Assembly (NCBI GenBank): GCA_029932495.1
Contig: JAOZPY010000016.1
Coordinates: 1-16,118 of the forward strand
Direction: 5' to 3'
From: Desulfobacterales bacterium
GTDB lineage: Bacteria; Desulfobacterota; Desulfobacteria; Desulfobacterales; JAFDCJ01
Length of the DNA stretch: 16,118 bases
The notes below the pieces were generated by a model that worked only from the letters and a program-made list of their open reading frames with translations, was not told the DNA's origin and ran no database searches. The translations under genes and the position numbers were made by a program. Position 1 is the first letter of the stretch; every line of letters starts with the position of its first letter. Of the stretch, positions 1 to 8,002 are shown piece after piece.

Positions 1-453
1 AAACCCGGCAACCTGGGATTTCCGGTGTTTGAAACCGCCTATGCCAAAATCGGCATCTACATCTGCTATGACCGCCATTTTCCGGAATGCGCGCGCATAT
101 TGGCCCTCAAAGGCGCTGAAATCCTGTTCAACCCTTCGGCCACCACCACCGGAAAATCCCAGTACCTGTGGCAGCTCGAACAACCAGCCCAGGCCGTGGC
201 CAATGGTGTTTTTATCGGCGCCAACAACCGTGTGGGCCTGGAAAAGCCCTGGGAATTCGGCCGTTTTTACGGCTCCAGCTATTTTGTGGACCCCCGCGGC
301 CAAATCCTGGTCAAGGGCAGCGAGGATAAGGACGAGATCGTGGTGGCCGATCTGGATCTGGAAGAAATCCGGGAAGTCCGGGACGGCTGGCAGTTTTTCA
401 GGGATTTGCGCCCTGACATGTACGCGGATATCAGCCGGACGATCGCCGGCTGA
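1..453 (+). CDS. Beta-ureidopropionase-type carbon-nitrogen hydrolase (C-terminal part; 5' end outside window)
   Basis: Frame 1 is open from the first base to the TGA at 451-453, giving about 150 C-terminal residues of a nitrilase-superfamily amidohydrolase. The nucleophile lies in ICYDRHFPE, with the Cys codon at 64-66. The catalytic Glu and Lys would be upstream of the window. The motifs CYxRHxP, FNPSAT, FYGSSYFVDPRG and a C-terminal W-x-F...MYA match beta-ureidopropionase (beta-alanine synthase) better than other nitrilase branches. That enzyme hydrolyses N-carbamoyl-beta-alanine to beta-alanine, CO2 and ammonia in the cytoplasm, as the third step of reductive uracil breakdown. A nucleobase transporter follows 90 bases later, and beta-alanine-type catabolic genes occur near 10.8-14.2 kb, which supports this role. 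A related N-carbamoyl amino acid or N-carbamoylputrescine amidase is possible. Family is near certain; exact substrate is inferred. Confidence 0.85.
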   Translation, partial: KPGNLGFPVFETAYAKIGIYICYDRHFPECARILALKGAEILFNPSATTTGKSQYLWQLEQPAQAVANGVFIGANNRVGLEKPWEFGRFYGSSYFVDPRGQILVKGSEDKDEIVVADLDLEEIREVRDGWQFFRDLRPDMYADISRTIAG

Positions 454-543
454 CGGCATAAGCGACATTAAGTTCTGCGGAAAATGCCGCTTTATTAACC
501 GCTCCCAATGGGGGCCTTAACCATTAAGGAGGAAAAAAAGATA

Positions 544-2112
544 ATGAGTGAAGAACAAAAAGAGGAACACAAACACTGGATTGTCTACCCCATCGGCAGC
601 AAGCCCAAGTGGCCCCTGGCGGTGCTGCTCGGAATCCAGCAGTACCTGACCATGTTTGGCGCCACGGTTCTTATCCCCTTTATTATCGGCGGTGCCATCA
701 AAATGCCCCCCCACCAGCTGGCGCTGCTGATCTCCACCATCTTTTTTACGTCCGGCATCTGTACCCTGATCCAGCAGTCTCCCCTGGGAAACCGCCTGCC
801 GGTTGTACAGGGTGGCACCTTCTCATTTCTAGGGCCCACGTTTGCCATCATCGGCATGGTGGCCGCTAAAAAGCTCACCGGTAACACCCCCCTGTGGCAA
901 CTCCAGGTCCAGGAAATCGCCGGGGCCATCATGATCGCCTCGGTGGTGGAAATTTTTCTCGGCTACACGGGAATCATGGGCCAGGTGCGCAAACTTATCA
1001 GCCCGATTGCCATCGGACCGACCATTGCCATGATCGGTCTGGCGCTTTTCGGCATCGGTGCGCCTTGGATGGCCACCAACTGGGTAATCTCCCTGATCAC
1101 CCTGGTGGCATTGATTCTTTACTCCCAGGTGTTTTCCATGAAATCCCGGATGTTTTTGCTCTTTCCGGTCCTGCTGGCGATTGTCACCGGCTGGCTGGCT
1201 TCGCTGATCGGCACCGTGCTGGGCCTCATTCCGGCTGGCAACGCCGCCAACCTGGCCGGCAAACTCGGTCTGGTCAGTGCCGCAAGCTGGATCAGCTTCA
1301 CGCCCATGGTGCCCTTCAAGTGGGGTTTTCCGAATTTCGGCAGCGCCACCCTGTGGGCCGGAGTCTTTGGGATGCTGGCCGGCTACCTGGCCTCGATGAT
1401 CGAATCCATCGGTGACTATTACGCCTGCGCCCGTATTTCCGAAGCGCCCGTTCCCACCGGCAAAATGATTTCCCGGGGGCTGGGTGCCGAAGGACTGGGA
1501 TGTCTGATCGCCGGCATCCTGCAGACATGCAACGGAACCACGACCTACTCGGAAAACATCGGCTCCATCGGTCTGACCCGGGTGGCCAGCCGCCGGGTGA
1601 TCCGCGCCGGCGCGGTGGCCATGCTGGTCATTCCCATCATCGGCAAATTCGGGGCCGTCCTGGCCACTTTGCCCATGCCGGTGGTGGGTGCCATGTTTGT
1701 CGGGTTGTTCGGCATGATCGCCGCCGTGGGGCTGTCCAATCTTCAAATGGTCAACCTGAACAATTCCCGGAACCTGTTTATCATCGGCCTGGCTTTTTTT
1801 GCCGGTCTCAGCGTCCCGTTCTGGTTTACCCCGCATTATGACGTCGGCACGGGTAAAATCGTCAGCGGTGCGATTGCCTGGGGAACCCAGGGAGATGCAC
1901 TCAACGTTATCGGCAACATTCTCCAGGCGGTGTTGAGCACCGGCATGGCGGTGACCGCCATTGTAGGAATCACCCTGGACAACCTGCTGCCCGGTGCCAC
2001 CCGGGCCGAACGCGGCCTGGAGGTCTGGGAAAAAGATGCCTCCGATGAAGCCTGGGAGGAAGCCGAAGCCCAGTGGGCTGCCATGGAAGAAGGCGAAATG
2101 CGGCCTGTCTAA
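544..2112 (+). CDS. NCS2/SLC23-type nucleobase (probably uracil) permease
   Basis: The start is ATG 544, preceded by AAGGAGG at 526-532. An in-frame ATG at 508 lies upstream of this ribosome site and is rejected. The 522-residue polytopic inner-membrane protein has many hydrophobic segments between about residues 25 and 490. Diagnostic motifs are QQYLTMFGATVLIPF near the N terminus, VVQGGTFSFLGP, MIESIGDYYACARIS and the NAT signature ENIGSIGLTR. The first residue of that signature is E in uracil carriers such as UraA, Q in xanthine/urate carriers and P in vertebrate ascorbate carriers, so uracil is the best guess. The ESIGDYYACAR and GLSNLQ...NSRNLF segments resemble animal SLC23 proteins more than UraA. 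The tail from about residue 480 is acidic. The gene probably shares a transcript with the upstream amidohydrolase and ends at the terminator just downstream. Confidence 0.9.
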   Translation: MSEEQKEEHKHWIVYPIGSKPKWPLAVLLGIQQYLTMFGATVLIPFIIGGAIKMPPHQLALLISTIFFTSGICTLIQQSPLGNRLPVVQGGTFSFLGPTFAIIGMVAAKKLTGNTPLWQLQVQEIAGAIMIASVVEIFLGYTGIMGQVRKLISPIAIGPTIAMIGLALFGIGAPWMATNWVISLITLVALILYSQVFSMKSRMFLLFPVLLAIVTGWLASLIGTVLGLIPAGNAANLAGKLGLVSAASWISFTPMVPFKWGFPNFGSATLWAGVFGMLAGYLASMIESIGDYYACARISEAPVPTGKMISRGLGAEGLGCLIAGILQTCNGTTTYSENIGSIGLTRVASRRVIRAGAVAMLVIPIIGKFGAVLATLPMPVVGAMFVGLFGMIAAVGLSNLQMVNLNNSRNLFIIGLAFFAGLSVPFWFTPHYDVGTGKIVSGAIAWGTQGDALNVIGNILQAVLSTGMAVTAIVGITLDNLLPGATRAERGLEVWEKDASDEAWEEAEAQWAAMEEGEMRPV

Positions 2113-2132
2113 ATTGTGATTTTAACCACTGC

Positions 2133-2175
2133 AATGGGGAATCGCCGTTCGGGTGGTTCCCCATTTTCAATTTTA
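2133..2175 (+). terminator. Rho-independent terminator after the permease gene
   Basis: AATGGGGAA at 2133-2141 pairs perfectly with TTCCCCATT at 2157-2165. The inner bases 2142-2156 continue the stem with five more pairs, two of them G-U, around a five-base loop. A T-rich run follows (TTTTCAATTTT, 2164-2174). It starts 20 bases after the permease stop codon and should close the amidohydrolase-permease transcript. Confidence 0.82.
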
Positions 2176-2276
2176 AATACCTGAAATTCGCCGGTTACGT
2201 AAAAAGTTCCTTTTGTGAGTTCATTATGTTTACAAACTGTGCTAATCTGTGTCCAAAATTTTTATAAGGAACCAAA

Positions 2277-2660
2277 GTGTTGCCCAGAGCGCTGCTGTAC
2301 ATAATTTACGGACTCATGGTGGCCGTCGGCCTAGTTGCCATGTATTGCCTGCTCAATGCGGGCAGCCCCCACAGCCTGCTGCGGTTGCTCTGGCCGGATC
2401 CCACGGTGGACATATACGTGGCCGCGGGATCTTCGATGCTGGTTTTTATCCTGGGGTTTTTTGTTTTTTACTCCCGCGACCGGGAGGGTTTTCACCAGCT
2501 GTTGGAGCTCAATGCCGAGCAGATCCGCGCCCTGCGTAAAAAAGGCAAAAAAGACAATGAAATCGCGGATTCCATTCTCGCGGCCATGGGCAGCCGCAGC
2601 GGCCGTCGGCACAATATGGCCCGCAAGAAACTGATTATCTATCTGTCGGATTTTCGTTAA
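2277..2660 (+). CDS. Small two-helix membrane protein, function unknown
   Basis: I do not recognise this family. A GTG start at 2277 sits 6 bases after AAGGA (2266-2270); a TTG at 2280 is the alternative. The 127-residue product has two predicted membrane helices, at about residues 5-26 (LLYIIYGLMVAVGLVAMYCL) and 45-66. A cytoplasmic tail rich in Lys and Arg follows. In the tail, residues about 80-105 (EQIRALRKKGKKDNEIADSI) look like an amphipathic, perhaps helix-turn-helix-like, segment. The base composition and wobble GC bias resemble the neighbouring genes, so it is probably a real coding region. It lies after a terminator and only 2 bases before the next gene, so the two are likely co-transcribed and translationally coupled. 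Confidence 0.7.
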   Translation: MLPRALLYIIYGLMVAVGLVAMYCLLNAGSPHSLLRLLWPDPTVDIYVAAGSSMLVFILGFFVFYSRDREGFHQLLELNAEQIRALRKKGKKDNEIADSILAAMGSRSGRRHNMARKKLIIYLSDFR

Positions 2661-2662
2661 CC

Positions 2663-3118
2663 ATGGATAATTTTGCCAACCAGCAATGGGTGATCATCGC
2701 CCTGTTTTTTTTCGGTATCATCGCCTATATTGCCTGGGTGCGTCGGATGGACCGCAAATGGATTGATGCACGCTTCGGCAGCCGCAAGATCCAGGCTATG
2801 AGCTTTGGCGTCAACTACTACGGCCGGGCCACTGAACCCGGCGCGCCGCGCAAAAGCAGCGGGTTTCTGCTGCTGCTTTCCGACCGCCTGTTTTACCGCA
2901 GCCGACTGAAAAAAATAGAACTCGAAATCCCGGCGGCCGGCATCGTCCGAGTCTATCACGACCGCAGCCACAAGGGCGTGGAACTGCACCAATCGCTGGT
3001 TAAAATTGATTTTTTCAATGCGCAAAACCAGAAAGACACTGCCGCTTTCAAAGTCCCCTATCCGCCCCAGTGGATCCAAGCCATCGAAAACACCCTGCTC
3101 AAAAAGAAAGGTCCTTAA
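2663..3118 (+). CDS. Membrane-anchored small protein with a possible PH-like domain, function unknown
   Basis: ATG 2663 begins 2 bases after the upstream stop. No clear ribosome site is seen, so translation is probably coupled to the upstream gene. The 151-residue product has one N-terminal membrane helix (residues about 8-25, VIIALFFFGIIAYIAWV). A soluble basic domain follows, with alternating short strands (GFLLLLSDRLFYRS, IELEIPAAGIVRVYHD, LVKIDFFNA) and a closing amphipathic helix (WIQAIENTLLKK). That strand pattern plus terminal helix is reminiscent of bacterial PH-like domains, which is inference from pattern only. A 5-bp hairpin at 3120-3134 just after the stop has no T tract. With its partner it may form a two-component membrane complex. 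Confidence 0.75.
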   Translation: MDNFANQQWVIIALFFFGIIAYIAWVRRMDRKWIDARFGSRKIQAMSFGVNYYGRATEPGAPRKSSGFLLLLSDRLFYRSRLKKIELEIPAAGIVRVYHDRSHKGVELHQSLVKIDFFNAQNQKDTAAFKVPYPPQWIQAIENTLLKKKGP

Positions 3119-3253
3119 ACCACCTGGCGGGTGGCAACCTCACAACTTGCCATCGAATCGGCGGGAAAAAAATAACAGCACATCACGATTTAGGCGTCGA
3201 ACTTGCAATCCCGCCATGGCCGGATTTGTGTCGCAAGAATCCATATTTCCTGC

Positions 3254-3281
3254 TTGACAATTATGGGGCATTTCATGTATT
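3254..3281 (+). promoter_or_regulatory. Candidate sigma-70 promoter of the ABC transporter operon
   Basis: A perfect -35 box TTGACA lies at 3254-3259. After 16 bases comes TGTATT at 3276-3281, which matches four of six -10 positions. It lies in the 253-base gap before the first permease gene, leaving a leader of about 85 bases. No other strong promoter-like site or gene is seen in that gap. Confidence 0.5.
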
Positions 3282-3371
3282 GGCTCTGCCATACTGCTGA
3301 CATATCAACTGCCGGGCAAATCCCAGAGGACAAGCCGATTGAGGTTTGATTCGCGAAATAATTGGTGACGA

Positions 3372-4223
3372 ATGTCTTACAGTTTAAAAAAATTTCTCAG
3401 AAACCGTCTGGCGCTTTTTGGTATGGTCATGATCTTGCTGTTTTCGATAGCCGCAATTTTTGCGCCCTTCATTGCCCCCCACCCTCCCAACAAGCAATTT
3501 TTTGAGGGCCTGAGCATCGAGGGCGCACCCCTGCCACCGAATACCAAATTCTGGCTGGGTACCGACCTGCTGGGCCGCAGTCTTTTTTCCAGGCTGCTTT
3601 TCGGTGCCCGGACCTCTTTGCTCATCGGTATTGCTGCCAACGGAGCGGCGGTTTTAATCGGCGCCTTCCTGGGCATTATCGCCGGTTATGTCAAGGGATT
3701 TTTGGGCACTGCAATTATGCGTTTTACCGACCTCATGATGGCCTTTCCCGCACTTTTGCTGGCCATTGCCCTGGCGGCCATTTTCAACCCCAGTCTCTGG
3801 ATTGTCGCGCTGGTCATCGCCTTGGTTAACTGGGTGCAAATCGCACGGGTAATTTACAGCCAGACGGTTACCCTGGTGGAGCAGGAATATATTGAAGCGA
3901 TACGCTCCATCGGCGCCTCCTGGCCGAGGATTTTGTTCGTCCATGTCGTACCCCACCTCTGGCCCACACTGCTGGTCTGGGGGACCCTGGGAATTGCCAC
4001 GACAGTTTTGCTGGAGGCGACCCTGTCGTTTCTGGGGGTAGGGGTCAGACCGCCGACGCCTTCCTGGGGTGGCATTATCTATGAAAGCCAATCCTATTTT
4101 CTAGATGCCCCCTGGCTGGTGTTCTTCCCGGGAGCGGCCATCATGCTGCTGTCGCTTTCGTTTAACTTGGTGGGCGATGCGTTACGTGACGTACTTGATC
4201 CGACACAGCGGGGGCGAGACTGA
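3372..4223 (+). CDS. dppC: Dipeptide/oligopeptide ABC transporter permease, DppC type
   Basis: This 283-residue inner-membrane permease has DppC/OppC hallmarks in order. There is an N-terminal membrane helix (about residues 12-35). The periplasmic signature FWLGTDLLGRSLFSRLLFG comes next. The EAA loop follows (EYIEAIRSIGASWPRILFVH, about residues 174-193), which docks on the ATPases. The last signatures are LSFLGVGVRPPTPSWGG and NLVGDALRDVLDP. The length is normal for the family. ATG 3372 has only a weak ribosome site (GGTGA, 3364-3368). Its stop overlaps the next start as TGATG, so B is translationally coupled to C. In most operons the B permease comes first; here the order is reversed. The transported substrate cannot be read from this subunit. 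Confidence 0.92.
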   Translation: MSYSLKKFLRNRLALFGMVMILLFSIAAIFAPFIAPHPPNKQFFEGLSIEGAPLPPNTKFWLGTDLLGRSLFSRLLFGARTSLLIGIAANGAAVLIGAFLGIIAGYVKGFLGTAIMRFTDLMMAFPALLLAIALAAIFNPSLWIVALVIALVNWVQIARVIYSQTVTLVEQEYIEAIRSIGASWPRILFVHVVPHLWPTLLVWGTLGIATTVLLEATLSFLGVGVRPPTPSWGGIIYESQSYFLDAPWLVFFPGAAIMLLSLSFNLVGDALRDVLDPTQRGRD

Positions 4224-5143
4224 TGCTCACTTTTCTTGCCAAAAGACTCGGCCAGTCAATCCTGATATTGTTCGGAGTGACCTTGATCACCTTTTGTCTT
4301 TCTTTTCTGATGCCGGCAGACCCCGTGAGAATGATCGCCGGCCGCAGTGCCACCCAGGCAACCGTGGAGTCGATTCGCAAACAGCTCGGTCTTGATCAGC
4401 CGTTACCGGTGCAATACGTTAAATACCTCGGGCGACTGGTTCAGGGTGATCTGGGCCGCTCTTACAAACAAAAAACCCAGGTCCGGGAATTGATCATGAG
4501 CCGTCTGCCGGCGACCCTGTTGCTGATGGTGGGCACCATTTTTTTTGAACTGCTAATCGGCCTGCCCGCCGGGATCTATGCTGCCACCAAACGCGGCAGT
4601 CCCACCGACACCTGGATCATGGCCCTGTCCTTTGCCGGGGTATCCATCCCCCAGTTTGTTTTGGGCCTTCTGCTGCTGTATGTTTTTGCCAACATGATCC
4701 CAATTTTTCCACTGGGAGGCTATGGTTCACTGAAGCACCTGGTGCTTCCGGCTTTGACTCTCGGCATTTCGGGAGGCGGCTGGTATTCGCGCATGATACG
4801 TTCGAGCATGGTTGATGTTTTGCGGCAGGATTTCATCCGGACAGCGCGGGCCAAGGGCCTGACCGAACGGGCGGTGGTCCTGGTCCACGCGTTGCGCAAC
4901 GCCATTTTGCCGGTGGTTGCCATGGTGGGCCTGGATATCGGCATATTTATGGCAGGCGCTGTGGTGGTGGAATCGGTCTACGGCTGGCCGGGAATCGGGC
5001 AACTGGCCTGGCAGGCCATCCAGATGGTGGACATCCCCATCATTATGGGGGTTACCCTGGTGGCCGCCATCGGCATTGTTCTGGGCAACCTGCTGGCCGA
5101 TCTGATAATGCCGTTTGTCGATCCACGGGTTTATTTGCGATAA
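4223..5143 (+). CDS. dppB: Dipeptide/oligopeptide ABC transporter permease, DppB type
   Basis: This 306-residue permease partner of the preceding gene overlaps it by one base (TGATG). It shows the DppB layout. An N-terminal helix with LITFCLSFLMPADPV is followed by a periplasmic region (IRKQLGLDQPLPVQYVKYLG and GDLGRSY). Then come several membrane helices, the EAA loop DFIRTARAKGLTERAVVLVH, and the C-terminal signatures VVESVYGWPGIGQLAWQAI and DLIMPFVDPRVYLR. Nothing in the sequence appears truncated. It forms the membrane channel with the C permease and is powered by the two ATPases encoded at 8003-9932. Confidence 0.92.
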   Translation: MLTFLAKRLGQSILILFGVTLITFCLSFLMPADPVRMIAGRSATQATVESIRKQLGLDQPLPVQYVKYLGRLVQGDLGRSYKQKTQVRELIMSRLPATLLLMVGTIFFELLIGLPAGIYAATKRGSPTDTWIMALSFAGVSIPQFVLGLLLLYVFANMIPIFPLGGYGSLKHLVLPALTLGISGGGWYSRMIRSSMVDVLRQDFIRTARAKGLTERAVVLVHALRNAILPVVAMVGLDIGIFMAGAVVVESVYGWPGIGQLAWQAIQMVDIPIIMGVTLVAAIGIVLGNLLADLIMPFVDPRVYLR

Positions 5144-5178
5144 CTTAATTGATCATCAACAAAACCAAGGAGGAAAAA

Positions 5179-6807
5179 ATGAAAAAAGCTCTTCTGTTTG
5201 CTGTGGTTCTGTGTCTGGCTGTCTCTCTGGGCGCCCTGACACCGGTTGAAGCGCAAAAGATTAAACAGGGCGGAACGATGGTCGTCACCTACAAAGACGA
5301 CATCAGTACACTGGATCCGGCCATCGGCTATGACTGGCAAAACTGGTCGATGATTAAAAGTCTGTTCAACGGCCTGATGGACTATAAAGCCGGCACGTAT
5401 AAATTAGAGCCGGATCTGGCCGAAAGCTTTACGATATCCCCGGACGGAAAAATCTACACCTTTAAAATTCGCAAGGATGTCAAATTTCACAACGGCCGCA
5501 AGCTGACCGCCGAAGATATCAAGTATTCCATTGACAGGGCGGTCAATCCCAAGACCCAGAGCCCCGGGCAGGGCTTTTTTGGGAGCATCAAAGGATTTGA
5601 CGACATGGTCGCCGGCAAGACCACGGAACTTTCCGGGATGACTGTTGTGGATCCGTATACCCTGCGCATCGAACTGTCACGTCCGGATGCAACCTTTCTG
5701 CATGTTATGGCCATTAATTTCGCCTTTGCCGTGCCCAAGGAAGAAGTCGAGAAGTGGGGAGCGGATTTCGGCAAGCATCCTGTGGGAACCGGTGCCTTTA
5801 AAATGCAGGAATGGAAACTGGGCCAGCGCGTTGTCTATGTACGCAACCATGATTACTACAAACCCGGTCTGCCCCGCCTGGACAAAATCATCTTTGAAGT
5901 CGGCGTGGAGCCCACCGTGGCCCTGTTGCGTCTGCAGCGCGGACAGGTTGATATTCTGGGCGACGGCATTCCGCCGGCCCGTTTTCTGCAGGTTAAAAAT
6001 GATCCGAAAAACGCCGACTTGATCATTGAAGGCGGCCAACTGCACACCGGCTATGTTTCCATGAATGTGCGCATGAAGCCCTTTGACAACGTCAAAGTGC
6101 GACAGGCGGTAAACATGGCCATCAACAAAAAACGCATCTGCAAAATCATCAATAACCGGGCGATACCCGCCAACCAGCCGTTGCCGCCGGCAATGCCGGG
6201 TTATGATAAAAACTACAAGGGGTATCCCTATAATCCGCAAAAAGCCAAAGCATTGCTGGCCGAAGCCGGCTATGCAAACGGTTTTACCACCGAACTTTAC
6301 GCCAATAACACCGATCCGAACCCCCGCATCGCTCAGGCCATCCAGCAGGATCTGGCCGGCATCGGCATTAAAGCCAATCTCAAAACTCTGGCCCAGTCGG
6401 CGGTCATCACCGCCGGCGGTGAACCCGATCAGGCCCCTATGATCTGGTCCGGTGGTATGGCCTGGATTGCCGATTTTCCGGATCCCTCCAATTTTTATGG
6501 CCCCATACTCGGCTGCGGCGGTGCGGTGAAAGGCGGCTGGAACTGGTCCTGGTACTGCAACAAGGACCTGGAGGCAAAGGCGACAAAAGCAGACGCCATG
6601 AGTGATCCGGCCAAGGCATCCCAGCGAACGGAGCTGTGGCGTTCCATATTTATTGACATCATGAAAGATGCCCCCTGGGCCCCCATTTTCAACGAACAGC
6701 GCTTCACCATGCGGGCCCTGCGGCTGGGAGGCCCGGACGCCATCTTTGTCGATCCGGTGCATATTCCGGTCAACTACGAATATGTCTATGCCAAGGATGC
6801 CCAGTAG
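5179..6807 (+). CDS. Periplasmic substrate-binding protein of the ABC transporter (SBP family 5)
   Basis: ATG 5179 follows AAGGAGG (5167-5173), so an in-frame upstream TTG at 5149 is rejected. The 542-residue protein has a classical signal peptide. A KK start and hydrophobic core are followed by a likely cut after PVEA, before QKIKQGG, and no lipobox is seen. The family 5 pattern follows: STLDPAIGYDWQNWSMI, an ESFTISPDGKIYTFKIRKDV strand-turn region, KFHNGRKLTAEDIKYSIDRA, and a C-terminal PWAPIFNEQRF. Such proteins bind dipeptides, oligopeptides, nickel, or a range of small amides and amines. The substrate cannot be assigned from sequence alone. The amidase directly downstream in the operon suggests an amide-bearing ligand, which is inference. 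The gene is 35 bases after the B permease gene. Confidence 0.92.
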   Translation: MKKALLFAVVLCLAVSLGALTPVEAQKIKQGGTMVVTYKDDISTLDPAIGYDWQNWSMIKSLFNGLMDYKAGTYKLEPDLAESFTISPDGKIYTFKIRKDVKFHNGRKLTAEDIKYSIDRAVNPKTQSPGQGFFGSIKGFDDMVAGKTTELSGMTVVDPYTLRIELSRPDATFLHVMAINFAFAVPKEEVEKWGADFGKHPVGTGAFKMQEWKLGQRVVYVRNHDYYKPGLPRLDKIIFEVGVEPTVALLRLQRGQVDILGDGIPPARFLQVKNDPKNADLIIEGGQLHTGYVSMNVRMKPFDNVKVRQAVNMAINKKRICKIINNRAIPANQPLPPAMPGYDKNYKGYPYNPQKAKALLAEAGYANGFTTELYANNTDPNPRIAQAIQQDLAGIGIKANLKTLAQSAVITAGGEPDQAPMIWSGGMAWIADFPDPSNFYGPILGCGGAVKGGWNWSWYCNKDLEAKATKADAMSDPAKASQRTELWRSIFIDIMKDAPWAPIFNEQRFTMRALRLGGPDAIFVDPVHIPVNYEYVYAKDAQ

Positions 6808-6895
6808 GATTCACCCTGATAGCCGTCCTAATGGGCAGCCACATCCGTACGTAAGCTGAAAAAAAAGCTGCAAAGACCTGCATGTTCGCGGTCAC

Positions 6896-6939
6896 CTGTA
6901 CCGAAGCTGAACCGCCCTGCCGCAGAAGCTTCGGTGCAG
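6896..6939 (+). other. Long intercistronic stem-loop between binding protein and amidase genes
   Basis: CTGTACCGAAGCT (6896-6908) pairs with AGCTTCGGTGCAG (6927-6939) over 13 positions with one G-U pair, enclosing an 18-base loop. No T tract follows, so it is not a typical terminator. Such hairpins behind a binding-protein gene often protect the upstream message from 3' exonucleases or cause partial termination. That raises binding-protein output over the distal subunits. The rest of the 217-base gap shows no gene. Confidence 0.6.
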
Positions 6940-7024
6940 TTGACCTGCGCGAATTCTGGCAAACTCATTCTGACCGGCGGACAGGGTCATGTAAAAAAGC
7001 GATAAAACAAGGAGATGCAGAAAC

Positions 7025-7969
7025 ATGTCGATAAAACCAGATTACACCGTAACGGCAGACCGGACTCATTATGGCTGGAATCGATCGAACCCTCCGGTCC
7101 TGAAAGTGGCCTCCGGCAGTGTAGTGACCTTTGAAACCGTGGACGCTTCCGGCGGTCAGATCACCGCCGATTCCACCCTGGATGATGTGGCCAACCTGGA
7201 TTTTGCCAGGGTCAATCCGGTCACAGGACCTGTCTATGTGGAGGGTGCTGAACCCGGTGACACCCTGAAGATCACCATTGTCGCCTTCGAGCTTTCCGGG
7301 TGGGGATGGTCGGCCGTCATTCCCGGCTTTGGGCTGCTGGCCGACCGGTTTGATGAACCGGCCCTGCATATCTGGCAATATGATGCCCAAAGCCTGGCGC
7401 CCGCTGCCTATCTGCGGGGAGCCAAAGTGCCGCTCAAACCCTTCCCCGGGACCATCGGCATTGCCCCGGCAGCCGAAGGTGATCACAGCGTGGTCAATCC
7501 GCGTCGAATCGGAGGCAACATGGATACCCGCGATATCGGGATTGACTCGATTCTTTATCTGCCGGTGGAAGTCCCGGGAGCGCTGTTTTCAATCGGTGAC
7601 GGGCATGCCGCCCAGGGAGACGGCGAGGTCTGCGGCACTGCCATTGAAAGCCCCATGAATGTGACGGTCAAGCTGGAAGTCGTAAAAGGCATGGCCCTGA
7701 ACTTTCCGAGAATTACCACGGCCGGTCCGGTCACCCGGCATCTGGATGCGGGAGGCTATGAGGTCACCACCGGTGTCGGCCCGGATCTGATGGAATCGGC
7801 TAAAAACGCCGTCAGCGATATGGTCGATCTGATTTCAGCCGAGCACGGGCTGTCCCCGACCGAAGCATACATGCTGTGCAGCGTGTGTGCCGACCTGCGG
7901 ATCAATGAAATTGTCGATATTCCCAACTGGATTGTCTCTTATTATTTTCCGCGGATTATTTTCAGCTGA
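7025..7969 (+). CDS. Acetamidase/formamidase family amidohydrolase
   Basis: The 314-residue cytoplasmic protein starts at ATG 7025 behind AAGGAG (7009-7014). It matches the FmdA/AmdA family end to end. Seen motifs are an N-terminal beta-rich part with NPVTGPVYVEGAEPGDTL (about residues 60-80), GGNMDTRDI and GDGHAAQGDGEVCGTAIE (about residues 190-215). A C-terminal domain carries TGVGPDLMESAKNA and LSPTEAYMLCSVCADLRINE. The Asp/His-rich central motifs are the probable metal and active site. Members release ammonia from formamide, acetamide or other short amides. The gene lies inside an ABC transporter operon, between the binding protein and the ATPases, which suggests it acts on the imported compound. 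No signal peptide is seen. The family is clear; the natural amide is unknown. Confidence 0.9.
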   Translation: MSIKPDYTVTADRTHYGWNRSNPPVLKVASGSVVTFETVDASGGQITADSTLDDVANLDFARVNPVTGPVYVEGAEPGDTLKITIVAFELSGWGWSAVIPGFGLLADRFDEPALHIWQYDAQSLAPAAYLRGAKVPLKPFPGTIGIAPAAEGDHSVVNPRRIGGNMDTRDIGIDSILYLPVEVPGALFSIGDGHAAQGDGEVCGTAIESPMNVTVKLEVVKGMALNFPRITTAGPVTRHLDAGGYEVTTGVGPDLMESAKNAVSDMVDLISAEHGLSPTEAYMLCSVCADLRINEIVDIPNWIVSYYFPRIIFS

Positions 7970-7986
7970 CACGGGCTCGACGCGCC

Positions 7987-7992
7987 AAAGGA
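7987..7992 (+). promoter_or_regulatory. Ribosome binding site setting a TTG start
   Basis: AAAGGA at 7987-7992 lies 10 bases before TTG 8003 and only 1 base before the alternative TTG at 7994. No ATG or GTG is available near the conserved N terminus of the ATPase, so TTG 8003 is the best start. Confidence 0.6.
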
Positions 7993-8002
7993 ATTGCGGA
8001 CA

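Noticed and set aside
454..500. Inverted repeat CGGCAT/ATGCCG between the amidohydrolase and permease genes as a terminator
   Set aside because: Only 6 bp with a long loop and no real T tract; the two genes are more likely co-transcribed.
508..543. Upstream ATG 508 as the permease start
   Set aside because: The ribosome site AAGGAGG at 526-532 lies downstream of it and fits ATG 544.
829..1836. Long minus-strand open frame opposite the permease gene
   Set aside because: It is the antisense shadow of a clearly conserved transporter; its translation is rich in Gly, His, Gln and Asp with no domain.
3120..3134. CCACC/GGTGG hairpin after the second small membrane gene as a terminator
   Set aside because: A 5-bp stem with no T tract is too weak to call.
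5677..6762. Long minus-strand open frame opposite the binding-protein gene
   Set aside because: The plus strand encodes an intact family 5 binding protein; the antisense product shows no recognisable motif.
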